Shown piece by piece: positions 56,756 to 64,000 of a stretch of 64,000 bases of DNA. The notes beneath the pieces were generated by a model that worked only from the letters and a program-made list of their open reading frames with translations, ran no database searches and had not been told where the DNA came from. Numbering within the stretch: position 1 is the stretch's first letter; every line of letters starts with the position of its first letter. The stretch comes from Octadecabacter sp. (GTDB lineage: Bacteria; Pseudomonadota; Alphaproteobacteria; Rhodobacterales; Rhodobacteraceae). The translations under genes were made by a program, and so were the position numbers. The stretch covers positions 62,001 to 126,000 of the forward strand of contig JAPKAD010000001.1 of the NCBI GenBank assembly GCA_028825445.1, read 5' to 3'.

Positions 56756-57517
56756 ATGCGAACTGCGAATTTACGAAAGCGGGTACTGGGGCGAGAGCGG
56801 TTGGTGAGTACATTTGTAAAAACGGCTGAAGTAACGGTTATTGAAGTTTTGGCAACATCAGGTCTTGATTTTATTGTGCTGGATGGGGAACACTGCGGGT
56901 TTGACCGAGGTCGCTTGGATTCCTGCCTTGCAGTATGTCGCGCTTTAGACTTTCCAGCTTTGGTGCGAATTTCATCAGGTTCTGCTGAAAATATATTGAT
57001 GGCACTTGATGCCGGTGCAGTTGGGGTTGTGGTGCCCCATGTGGATAGTGTGAAAAAAGCGCAAGAGATTGTAAAAGCAGCACATTTTGGACGTGGAGGG
57101 CGTGGTTTTGCTGGTTCGACACGTTGGGCTGGATTTGCAACGCGTCCCATGGGAGATGTGCTGGATCAAGATGTTCAGACTATAGTGATGGCGCAAATTG
57201 AGGAACCTGAGGGTGTTGAGGTTTGCGAAGGAATTGCGGCCCTTGATGGAATTGATGCATTATTTGCGGGGCCAGCTGATCTGTCAGTTGGTTTTGGACA
57301 TCGCACACAGGAAAATCCCGACTTGCCGATGGCTTTGGCGCGTATTGGTCAGGCCTGCGCTGACAATAACAAAGGCTATATATCTTGGGTGCCCGACGCG
57401 GCACAGGCTGCAAAATGGGCAAGTTATGCGATTACTGGATTTGTTGTGGCGTCAGAACACATATGGATGCGCCAAGGGGCCACCGCTGCAGCCACTGATA
57501 TTGGCAAAATCCCTTAG
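56756..57517 (+). CDS. HpcH/HpaI-family aldolase
   Basis: This 253-residue TIM-barrel aldolase has the metal-site residues of the class II HpcH/HpaI group: VLDGEHCGFDRGR (E45 region), RISSGSAENILMALDAGAVGVVVPHV and ALFAGPADLSVGFGH. Relatives cleave 4-hydroxy-2-oxo acids (for example 2-keto-3-deoxy-L-rhamnonate or 4-hydroxy-2-oxoheptanedioate). The start at 56756 follows AGGGAGAG. No catabolic partner genes are next to it, so no substrate is proposed. Confidence 0.88.
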   Translation: MRTANLRKRVLGRERLVSTFVKTAEVTVIEVLATSGLDFIVLDGEHCGFDRGRLDSCLAVCRALDFPALVRISSGSAENILMALDAGAVGVVVPHVDSVKKAQEIVKAAHFGRGGRGFAGSTRWAGFATRPMGDVLDQDVQTIVMAQIEEPEGVEVCEGIAALDGIDALFAGPADLSVGFGHRTQENPDLPMALARIGQACADNNKGYISWVPDAAQAAKWASYAITGFVVASEHIWMRQGATAAATDIGKIP

Positions 57518-57531
57518 ACCATTACAGTTGC

Positions 57532-58461
57532 TTAAGCATCAAAAAGTTTTGTGGAGTCATCAAGAACGCGGTTTCGTATTGCAGGTATTTCCATCAATAC
57601 TTCGTGACGGCCGTTTTCCAGTATAGTAAGTGCACCGCGACTCCATTGTTCCATTCGTTGATAAACCCGTGCGGGATCAACAATCGATTCTTCAGTGCCG
57701 AGGAAGGTAATACACGGCACATCTGGAGAGGGGCGCTGAGATAGTAGACGCATTTCTCGTAGGGCTTCGTTCAGCCAGTGCAGCGATGGCCCGCCCAATG
57801 CCAGTTCGGGATGGGATTTGAGCTGCTGTTGCAACAATTTGAAGTTGGACACGTCTGACGTTAGGACGTTGTCGTTAGCTGTAGCACGCAAAACGTAGGT
57901 TTCACCGTGCTGACCCGGGGTGATTAGGCTGGAAAAGCCTAGCGGTTTGCTTACTGAGCTGAGCCCCCATGCGATCGGGCGCATGGCTGCAGATATTTTT
58001 ATTCCCCACATTGGGGCGGAAAAGGCTGCTGATTTTACTGGAATGTTTTCATACAAGGCTCGCAGCCCGATACAACCGCCCATGGAATGACCAAAAAGAT
58101 GGTACGGTTCAGCTAGACCAATAGATTTGACGTACGCAATCATTGCTTTCACGTCAAGTTGGTAATCATCAAAAGAATCGACATGGCCCACAGCGTGGTT
58201 TTCTAATAAGCGATCTGCGATGCCTTGGCCTCGCCAATCAATTGCGACGCAAGAATAGCCTCTTTTGCCGAAATCTAAAGCTGTTTGGCCATATTTTTCA
58301 ATGTATTCTGTACGGCCAGTAAAAAAAAGAATCGTTCCTTTAGCGTGTGTTACTGGCCAATGGCCAACACGAATGCGGACCCCGTCCACGGTCAACAGCC
58401 AGTGGCAAATCCCGTCGTGATGTCCTGCTGTATCTGTGTGGTAGGGGGCCGCATTTTTCAT
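57532..58461 (-). CDS. Alpha/beta hydrolase, lysophospholipase (PldB) type
   Basis: This 309-residue serine hydrolase has the nucleophile elbow GHSMGG (S126), a catalytic Asp expected near residue 250 (EESIVDPARVY) and His in NGRHEVLME near 285, the pattern of Hydrolase_4 monoacylglycerol lipases / lysophospholipase L2. The N-terminus is cytoplasmic-looking. It is one base from the SCP2 gene stop on the same strand, so the two are probably co-transcribed and may share a lipid-related role. Confidence 0.87.
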   Translation of the reverse strand: MKNAAPYHTDTAGHHDGICHWLLTVDGVRIRVGHWPVTHAKGTILFFTGRTEYIEKYGQTALDFGKRGYSCVAIDWRGQGIADRLLENHAVGHVDSFDDYQLDVKAMIAYVKSIGLAEPYHLFGHSMGGCIGLRALYENIPVKSAAFSAPMWGIKISAAMRPIAWGLSSVSKPLGFSSLITPGQHGETYVLRATANDNVLTSDVSNFKLLQQQLKSHPELALGGPSLHWLNEALREMRLLSQRPSPDVPCITFLGTEESIVDPARVYQRMEQWSRGALTILENGRHEVLMEIPAIRNRVLDDSTKLFDA

Positions 58462-58462
58462 T

Positions 58463-58753
58463 TTAACTTAACACTCCGGCGAGTTTCATCGCGAGGCCCA
58501 TGTCGCCATCAACTGCTAATTTGCCTGTCATAAAAGCCGATGTAGGGTTTTGTTCGCCATCAAGGATCGCCTTGAATGTTTCAGCGTCAGCCGACAATGT
58601 TACTTCTGCGTCATCGTCCGATACGCGAGCACCATTTACATCGATAAAAATCGCTCCTTCGCCTTTAATATCGAATTTTGCGGTTCCGTCAAAACCGCCT
58701 GCGCCCATCTTCATGTTCAGTGCATTGACAGCTTCGTTGATAACGTTGCTCAT
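58463..58753 (-). CDS. SCP2 sterol-binding domain protein
   Basis: This 96-residue protein is a single SCP2 domain: GGFDGTAKFDIKGEGAIFID, VTLSADAETFKAILDGEQNP and the closing DGDMGLAMKLAGVL are typical. SCP2 domains bind acyl chains or other hydrophobic ligands. It lies one base upstream of the lysophospholipase-like gene. Confidence 0.92.
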   Translation of the reverse strand: MSNVINEAVNALNMKMGAGGFDGTAKFDIKGEGAIFIDVNGARVSDDDAEVTLSADAETFKAILDGEQNPTSAFMTGKLAVDGDMGLAMKLAGVLS

Positions 58754-58830
58754 AATGTGATCTCATCCTTTGCTGTGGCCCGCAAATTGTTAGTAGGGGC
58801 CCTCTGGTACCTCGCGCATGATGCGCTACA

Positions 58831-59412
58831 ATGAATACTATGCGTATTAATAAACATCTTCACAAACCTATAGTGGCGGCACTTTTGCTGGGAGTATGGT
58901 TTTCCACACCTGCTTTCGCTCAATCTTTAGTGAAATCCGAGCAGTTTGATTTGCTGTTTGAGCAATTGCTAGAGGCGGAGCTGGACGAGGCTGAGCGTAT
59001 TCAGCGGCAAATTATTACAGAGTGGGGCAAGTCAGGCTCTGCGGCGATGGACTTGTTGTTGCGGCGCGGCCAAGATGCGATGGAAGCGGGTACACCCGAT
59101 GTAGCGCTTCAACATTTTACCGCGCTAGTTGATCACGCGCCGAATTTCGCCGCGGGCTACAATGGCCGGGCTTCGGCGTATTATCAGTTGGGCCTTTATG
59201 GCCCTGCTATTGATGATCTACGGCAGGTTTTGGTGTTTGAGCAACGCCATTTTGGGGCGATGAAGGGCGTTGCAGTCGTTCTGGAAGAAATAGGGCGTCA
59301 AGAGGATGCGCTTGAAGTTTGGCGTAACATTCACGCGCTCTTGCCAATTGATCCAGATGTTGCAGTGATGATAAATAGGTTGGAAATCCGACTTGAGGGC
59401 GAAACACTTTAA
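58831..59412 (+). CDS. Exported tetratricopeptide repeat protein
   Basis: This 193-residue protein has a signal peptide (hydrophobic stretch to residue 30, cut after AFAQ or AFA) and about three TPR units from residue 70 on (DVALQHFTALVDHAPNFAAG, AYYQLGLYGPAIDDLRQVL, VLEEIGRQEDALEVWRNIHA). It is expected in the periplasm. The start is ATG 58831 or 58840. The SUV3-like helicase gene follows at 24 bases on the same strand. Confidence 0.85.
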   Translation: MNTMRINKHLHKPIVAALLLGVWFSTPAFAQSLVKSEQFDLLFEQLLEAELDEAERIQRQIITEWGKSGSAAMDLLLRRGQDAMEAGTPDVALQHFTALVDHAPNFAAGYNGRASAYYQLGLYGPAIDDLRQVLVFEQRHFGAMKGVAVVLEEIGRQEDALEVWRNIHALLPIDPDVAVMINRLEIRLEGETL

Positions 59413-59435
59413 TACCATGTCAGAGAGAATTTAAA

Positions 59436-62192
59436 ATGACGACTCGAGGGCGTGTAACTGCCGTTTTGGGCCCGACAAACACGGGCAAAACCCACTATGC
59501 TATTGAACGTATGCTGGCGCATCGCACTGGTGTGATCGGTCTGCCGCTGCGTCTGCTTGCGCGTGAAGTATATGACAGGATTGTCAGCGTGCGCGGGCCA
59601 AGTGCTGTAGCTCTGGTCACGGGTGAAGAGCGCATTGTGCCGCCACGTGCCAAATATTGGGTTTGCACAGTTGAGGCGATGCCACAGGATATTGGTGCAG
59701 ATTTTGTTGCGATTGATGAAATACAACTTTGTGCGGATCTGGATCGGGGGCATGTGTTTACTGATCGCTTATTACGCATGCGTGGGTTGCACGAGACATT
59801 ATTTATGGGTGCTGAAACTATGTGGGGCGCAATTGCATCCATGGTGCCGGAGGCTGATTTTGTAAAACGTGAACGGTTTAGCACGCTAACTTACACAGGT
59901 TCCAAAAAAATAAGTCGGATGCCTCCACGGTCTGCAATTGTTGGATTTTCGGTTGATAATGTGTATGCTATCGCAGAGCTTTTACGCCGTCAAAAGGGTG
60001 GCGCGGCGGTTGTAATGGGGGCGCTCAGTCCGCGCACACGCAATGCACAGGTGGAGATGTATCAAAACGGTGACGTAGATTATCTAGTGGCGACTGATGC
60101 CATTGGGATGGGTCTGAACCTCGATATCGATCATGTCGCATTTTCGAGCATTACGAAATATGATGGCCGTCGTATGCGGCATTTGATGCCAAACGAGCTG
60201 GCGCAAATTGCGGGTCGGGCGGGGCGCTTCATGAACAAAGGAACTTTCGGTGTTACGGGGGAGGCCCCGACGCTTGACGACGATGTAGTTCAAGCAATTC
60301 AGAATAATCAATTTATGCCAGTAAAAAAATTACAATGGCGAAACGCGCGGCTTCAATTTGGCTCAGTGAGCCGTTTAATCCAAACACTAGAAGAACGTAC
60401 TGATGATTCTTGGTTGTCACGAGTGCGTGAAAGTGATGATTTGGGAGCACTTAAGGCAGTGTCATCTGACGCCGAAGTTGCTGCACGGGCCTCAGATGGG
60501 CCGTCAGTGCAATTGTTGTGGGACGTTTGCCGAATTCCTGATTTTCGTGGCATCAGCAACTCCGAACACGCGCAGCTTTTAACAAATATCTATAATTTTT
60601 TACATCAATCTGGCAGCATTCCAGACGAATGGCTCGCAGTCCGCGTAAATCGTATCGATCGTACTGATGGTGATATTGACGCGCTGTCAAAACGTTTGGC
60701 ATATATACGCACGTGGACCTACGTGGCGCAACGCAAAGGCTGGGTGGGTGACGAAAGTCATTGGCGCGAGACGACTCGAGCTGTAGAAGATCGATTATCA
60801 GACGCTCTACACGAACGTCTGACAGCAAGATTTGTGGATCGGCGGACAAGTGTTTTACTTCGCCGACTCAATCAAAAGGAGGGCCTCGTGGCCGACGTAA
60901 ACGAAACTGGTGAAGTGACTGTCGAAGGACAGTTTGTTGGAAAAATTGAAGGATTTAGGTTCCGTCAGGACCAGAATGCAAGTGTCGAGGAAGCAAAAAC
61001 TATTCGCGCGGCATCCATTCAGGCATTGGCCCCGCAATTCCATTTGCGCGCGGATCGGTTCTACAATGCGCCGGACACGGAAATTGATTTTACCGAACAG
61101 GGTGGATTAATGTGGGGATCTGCGGCTGTCGGTAAATTGATAAAGGGCGATGATGCGTTAAAGCCAAAAGTTGTTGCATTTGTTGATGATGAGGCAGGCA
61201 CGGATGTTGCTGAAAAGGTTCAACGCCGGCTGCAACACTTTATTGACCGCAAAATTACAACTGTTTTTGAGCCAATGAAGAAGTTGCAAAACGACACTAC
61301 ATTAACTGGATTGGCCAAGGGTTTTGCGTTCCGACTGGTGGAATGCTTTGGAGTAGCTCCGCGTGGCGATGTTGCCGACGAAGTCAAAGCGCTTGAACAA
61401 GATGCCCGTGGCGCTTTGCGCAAACACGGTGTTAGATTTGGTCAATTTACAATTTTTATGCCGCTGCTGCTTAAACCCTCTCCGACGCGTTTGCGTTTGG
61501 TTTTATGGTCTCTGTCCAAAGGATTGCAGGATTTTCCAGAGGCTCCACCGCCTGGGTTAGTTACTGTTTCAACTGCCCAAGGGCTTGAGGCTGGCGCATG
61601 GGCGATGTCTGGGTACCGCGCAGCAGGCGAGCGCGCGATTCGAATCGATATGCTTGAGCGTCTGGCTGACATGCTGCGCGATCAAAATACCCGTGCAGGT
61701 TTTGAAGCGACTCCAGATATGTTGTCGATTACTGGAATGACCTTGGTGCAATTCTCCGACCTGATGAATGGCCTTGGATATAAGTCTGAAAAAGGCGAGC
61801 GTGAAAAAGTGCGTGCTGCGGTGCCATTTTTGCCCCTGCTTCAAGAACCAAAATCCGATTCTATTAGCTCCATAATTGGCGAAACCACATTGGCAGTGGC
61901 GCAAGAAGATGTTCCGGAAACCAGCACCGATGAGCCTGTGCCTCAGATCGGTAGCGCTGAACAGATTGAAATAGAAGCGTTTTATACCTTTACTTGGGCA
62001 CCCAAACGTTCGGTAAATAGCCCACAGGGTAATAAGCCACAACGCAAAGGACCGCCAAAAGGTAAGCGCGGTGCCAAACCTGTGCAAGTCAACAAATCTC
62101 AGCCCTTTGCTGCGCGACCACTGAAGAAGGAAAAAGCAATTGATCCCGATAATCCATTTGCCGCTGCGTTGGCTGGGCTCAAGCGGGATTGA
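59436..62192 (+). CDS. SUV3-like superfamily 2 helicase
   Basis: This 918-residue protein has the helicase core at its N-terminus: Walker A GPTNTGKT (12-19), Walker B as DEIQ (94-97), LVATDAIGMGLNLDIDHVAF (motif V) and QIAGRAGRF (motif VI). This variant resembles the mitochondrial SUV3 RNA helicase, for which alphaproteobacteria hold the bacterial relatives. Residues about 350-800 are family-specific, and the last 70 residues are basic and proline-rich (KPQRKGPPKGKRGAKP). Role: probably RNA (or RNA/DNA) unwinding in decay. It overlaps the S4 gene by four bases (TTGA). Confidence 0.93.
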   Translation: MTTRGRVTAVLGPTNTGKTHYAIERMLAHRTGVIGLPLRLLAREVYDRIVSVRGPSAVALVTGEERIVPPRAKYWVCTVEAMPQDIGADFVAIDEIQLCADLDRGHVFTDRLLRMRGLHETLFMGAETMWGAIASMVPEADFVKRERFSTLTYTGSKKISRMPPRSAIVGFSVDNVYAIAELLRRQKGGAAVVMGALSPRTRNAQVEMYQNGDVDYLVATDAIGMGLNLDIDHVAFSSITKYDGRRMRHLMPNELAQIAGRAGRFMNKGTFGVTGEAPTLDDDVVQAIQNNQFMPVKKLQWRNARLQFGSVSRLIQTLEERTDDSWLSRVRESDDLGALKAVSSDAEVAARASDGPSVQLLWDVCRIPDFRGISNSEHAQLLTNIYNFLHQSGSIPDEWLAVRVNRIDRTDGDIDALSKRLAYIRTWTYVAQRKGWVGDESHWRETTRAVEDRLSDALHERLTARFVDRRTSVLLRRLNQKEGLVADVNETGEVTVEGQFVGKIEGFRFRQDQNASVEEAKTIRAASIQALAPQFHLRADRFYNAPDTEIDFTEQGGLMWGSAAVGKLIKGDDALKPKVVAFVDDEAGTDVAEKVQRRLQHFIDRKITTVFEPMKKLQNDTTLTGLAKGFAFRLVECFGVAPRGDVADEVKALEQDARGALRKHGVRFGQFTIFMPLLLKPSPTRLRLVLWSLSKGLQDFPEAPPPGLVTVSTAQGLEAGAWAMSGYRAAGERAIRIDMLERLADMLRDQNTRAGFEATPDMLSITGMTLVQFSDLMNGLGYKSEKGEREKVRAAVPFLPLLQEPKSDSISSIIGETTLAVAQEDVPETSTDEPVPQIGSAEQIEIEAFYTFTWAPKRSVNSPQGNKPQRKGPPKGKRGAKPVQVNKSQPFAARPLKKEKAIDPDNPFAAALAGLKRD

Positions 62193-62560
62193 GTGAAACC
62201 GGCACAACAACCCTTCGCCTTGATAAATGGCTCTGGCACGCACGGTTTTTCAAATCGCGCGGGCTAGCAGCTGATCTTGTCAAATCAGGTCGTATTAGGG
62301 TCAATGGGACACCTGTGTCTAAACCTAGTCGCGCCGTTGCCGTAGAGACAGTACTAACATTCCCGAAAGACGATGAGGTGCGCATCGTCAAAGTACTGGG
62401 TCTTGGATCGCGTCGTGGTCCCGCACCAGAAGCCCAAGCACTGTATGAGGATTTGAGTCCATCGCCCAAACCGCGTGTTGACACGACAGATCAAAGAGTT
62501 GGTGGACGTCCAACCAAAAAAAATCGTCGCAATTTAGACATTCTTAAAGGGTCGCGATGA
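62189..62560 (+). CDS. S4-domain RNA-binding protein (Hsp15-like)
   Basis: This 123-residue protein has an S4 domain (LRLDKWLWHARFFKSRGLAAD, residues 9-55) and a basic tail, as in Hsp15, which binds stalled 50S subunits with nascent chains in E. coli. The TTG start is within the helicase stop, so the proteins are coupled. The tail has GRPTKKNRRNLDILK. Confidence 0.9.
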   Translation: MSETGTTTLRLDKWLWHARFFKSRGLAADLVKSGRIRVNGTPVSKPSRAVAVETVLTFPKDDEVRIVKVLGLGSRRGPAPEAQALYEDLSPSPKPRVDTTDQRVGGRPTKKNRRNLDILKGSR

Positions 62561-62636
62561 CGCACTTGTACTGTCAGGCCTTGAAGGCAGCGCAGGTCGC
62601 AGCTAAGGACGCTGAGCAATCATACTGGACGGATCA

Positions 62637-62972
62637 ATGACATACATCGTCAACGACAACTGCATTGCCTGCAAATACACGGACTGTGTTGAAGTGTGCC
62701 CAGTAGATTGTTTCTATGAGGGTGAAAATATGTTGGTTATTCATCCTGATGAATGTATCGACTGTGGCGTTTGCGAACCCGAATGTCCTGCAGACGCGAT
62801 CCGCCCTGACACCGAACCAGACATGGAAAAATGGGTTGAATTTAACCTTAAGTACTCTGAGGTATGGCCAGTCATCATTACTAAAAAAGACCAACTACCG
62901 AATGCTGACGAGATGGACGGTAAAGAAGGCAAGATGGAGTTGTTTTCCGAAGTTCCTGGTGAGGGCGGTTAA
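62637..62972 (+). CDS. fdxA: Seven-iron ferredoxin, FdxA type
   Basis: This 111-residue ferredoxin has the [3Fe-4S] and [4Fe-4S] cysteines: C9, C17, C21 (with C12 and C25 also present) and C40, C43, C46, C50 in [20 protein letters not shown]. The long C-terminus (WPVITKKD-type) is family-typical. It lies 76 bases after the S4 gene and before carD, an order common in alphaproteobacteria. Confidence 0.95.
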   Translation: MTYIVNDNCIACKYTDCVEVCPVDCFYEGENMLVIHPDECIDCGVCEPECPADAIRPDTEPDMEKWVEFNLKYSEVWPVIITKKDQLPNADEMDGKEGKMELFSEVPGEGG

Positions 62973-63147
62973 ACGCTACTTCGCATTAATGCGTTATGTT
63001 GTGGGAAGCAGTTGTTTTTTGTGTTACGGTAATGATAATGTCGCGTAATTGCTGATCCAGAATTGACTATGCCGCTGATGGAGACTTATTGTCTTTGCCA
63101 GTTTTTTTGTTTTCTGATGATGCCGCTTTGAGAAAAGGACACCACTC

Positions 63148-63660
63148 ATGGCTAAGAAGAAATACGATTATAGCCCGAACGATTTCGTCGTCTACCCATC
63201 ACATGGAGTAGGCAAAGTCGTATCGATTGAGACACAAGAAATTGCTGGCTTCGAGTTAGAGATGTTTGTAATAGCCTTCGAAAAGGACAAGATGACGTTA
63301 CGTGTGCCAACGAACAAAGCCGAGGAAGTTGGTATGAGATCACTCGCGTCGGCGGATGTGGTGGCCGATTGCATGAAAACCCTCAAAGGTAAGGCTAAAG
63401 TCAAAAAAGCCATGTGGTCGCGTCGTGCGCAGGAATATGAACAAAAAATTAATTCTGGTGACTTAGTTGCCATTGCCGAGGTAGTGCGTGATTTGCATCG
63501 CGCTGACGATCAGCGTGAGCAGAGCTATTCGGAGCGTCAACTATATGAAGCTGCTTTGGAGCGTCTAACTCGAGAGTTTGCTGCTGTCGGCAACGGTAAT
63601 GAACTCGAAGCTGGAACTGGGATTACGGATATTTTGCAAAGCCGTGCACCCGCAGCCTAA
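63148..63660 (+). CDS. carD: CarD-family transcription regulator
   Basis: This 170-residue protein binds the RNA polymerase beta subunit and stabilises open complexes. The Tudor-like RID (FVVYPSHGVGKVVSIETQEI, residues 13-32) and the helical C-terminal domain with KAMWSRRAQEYEQKINSGD and VVRDLHRADDQREQSYSERQ match the family. It has its own upstream region of 175 bases and a strong terminator after it. Confidence 0.95.
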   Translation: MAKKKYDYSPNDFVVYPSHGVGKVVSIETQEIAGFELEMFVIAFEKDKMTLRVPTNKAEEVGMRSLASADVVADCMKTLKGKAKVKKAMWSRRAQEYEQKINSGDLVAIAEVVRDLHRADDQREQSYSERQLYEAALERLTREFAAVGNGNELEAGTGITDILQSRAPAA

Positions 63661-63681
63661 ACTAGATTCGTATAAATAAAT

Positions 63682-63720
63682 AAAACTACCTTCCCAGATG
63701 CCATCTGGGAAGGTAGTTTT
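63682..63720. terminator. Strong bidirectional terminator between carD and purD
   Basis: A perfect 18-bp stem (63682-63699 with 63703-63720) has loop GCC, an A-run at the 5' end and TTTTT at the 3' end, so it works on both strands for carD (plus) and the converging purD (minus). Confidence 0.95.
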
Positions 63721-63794
63721 TAAAGCGCTTTCATGTCCTTCGATGCGTCCAGAATATTTACTGAAAACTAATTTTGGGGGCCGACTTTATTTAA

Positions 63795-64000
63795 TTAAAG
63801 CTGTAGAGCGCGATGGCCGATGTCTGTGCGATAAAAGCCATTGGGCCAATCAATTTGGCGGACAAGCGCGTAAGCCTTTGCATGAGCGACCTTCAGGGAT
63901 GCCCCTCGAGTTGTCACATTAAGGACACGGCCCCCTTTAGCGACGACTTCACCGTTTTTTATTGCTGTTCCTGCGTGGAATATCATTTCTGATGATGTTT
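63795..64000 (-). CDS. purD: Phosphoribosylamine-glycine ligase, C-terminal part (partial)
   Basis: The frame enters from the window edge and ends at 63795. Its 68 residues match the PurD C-terminus: SEMIFHAGTA, NGEVVAKGGRVLNVTTRG, ALVRQIDWPNGFYRTDIG. PurD joins glycine to phosphoribosylamine in purine synthesis. The 5' part is beyond the window. Confidence 0.93.
   Translation of the reverse strand, partial: TSSEMIFHAGTAIKNGEVVAKGGRVLNVTTRGASLKVAHAKAYALVRQIDWPNGFYRTDIGHRALQL

Noticed and set aside
1-64000. CRISPR arrays, IS elements or prophage
   Set aside because: No regularly spaced repeats, transposase genes, terminal inverted repeats or phage structural genes were seen.

Overview
The window looks like a chromosomal segment of a marine alphaproteobacterium of the Roseobacter group (Rhodobacteraceae). 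Pointers are: the nrdR-ribD-(capsule genes)-ribE-ribBA/X-ribH-nusB order; the rluD-rpoH, dnaG-rpoD and helicase-S4-fdxA-carD neighbourhoods; an mmcB gene and a DUF6324 gene close together; and a tRNA-His without the usual extra 5' G (G1-U72 pair, A73). The coding strands have only moderate GC and the spacers are visibly AT-rich. This is inference from gene content; no search was run.

Layout. 0-4.8 kb: end of an unknown gene, an excalibur lipoprotein, an AmpD/AmiD-type amidase, rnpB, an aldo/keto reductase, rpmG, then about 1.2 kb without a convincing gene. 4.8-11.4 kb: a Bax-inhibitor-1 protein, three decayed genes (quinone oxidoreductase, XRE repressor, 8-oxoguanine deaminase), intact hisN and intact guanine deaminase. 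11.4-17 kb: a tight forward run of mgtE, 5-FCL, a YmdB-type phosphodiesterase, a DMT transporter and an SLC13 permease. 17-18.6 kb: a decayed second SLC13-type permease and an unidentified decayed gene. 18.7-25.3 kb: yebC, a LysE/ArgO exporter, a DMT transporter, dnaG and rpoD. 25.3-28.9 kb: an AT-rich gene-free stretch, an AbgB-like amidohydrolase and a decayed exported protein. 28.9-39.1 kb: nrdR and the riboflavin genes, interrupted by three opposite-strand capsule genes (kpsC, a Wza/KpsD-type exporter, kpsS). 39.1-40.6 kb: AT-rich spacer holding one sharply GC-rich, foldable island that may be an RNA gene. 40.6-48 kb: mmcB, a DMT transporter, DUF6324, tRNA-His, then an AbrB / DUF4387 / AtuA / TctABC cluster that looks like a solute-uptake and catabolic unit. 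48-64 kb: rluD, rpoH, an oxidoreductase, pepF, a two-gene DNA-ligase/exonuclease repair unit, an HpcH/HpaI aldolase, a lysophospholipase-like hydrolase, an SCP2 protein, a TPR protein, a SUV3-like helicase, an S4 protein, fdxA, carD and the 3' end of purD.

Two themes stand out. The segment carries at least four recognisable full-length or near full-length genes that have decayed by stop codons (all three stop types) and some frameshifts, next to intact functional relatives. This suggests ongoing gene loss in purine scavenging, redox and transport accessory functions. The best candidates for poorly described biology are the TctABC-AtuA-DUF4387-AbrB cluster, the RibBA protein whose second half has lost the GTP cyclohydrolase zinc site, and the orphan GC-rich RNA-like element near 39.6 kb.
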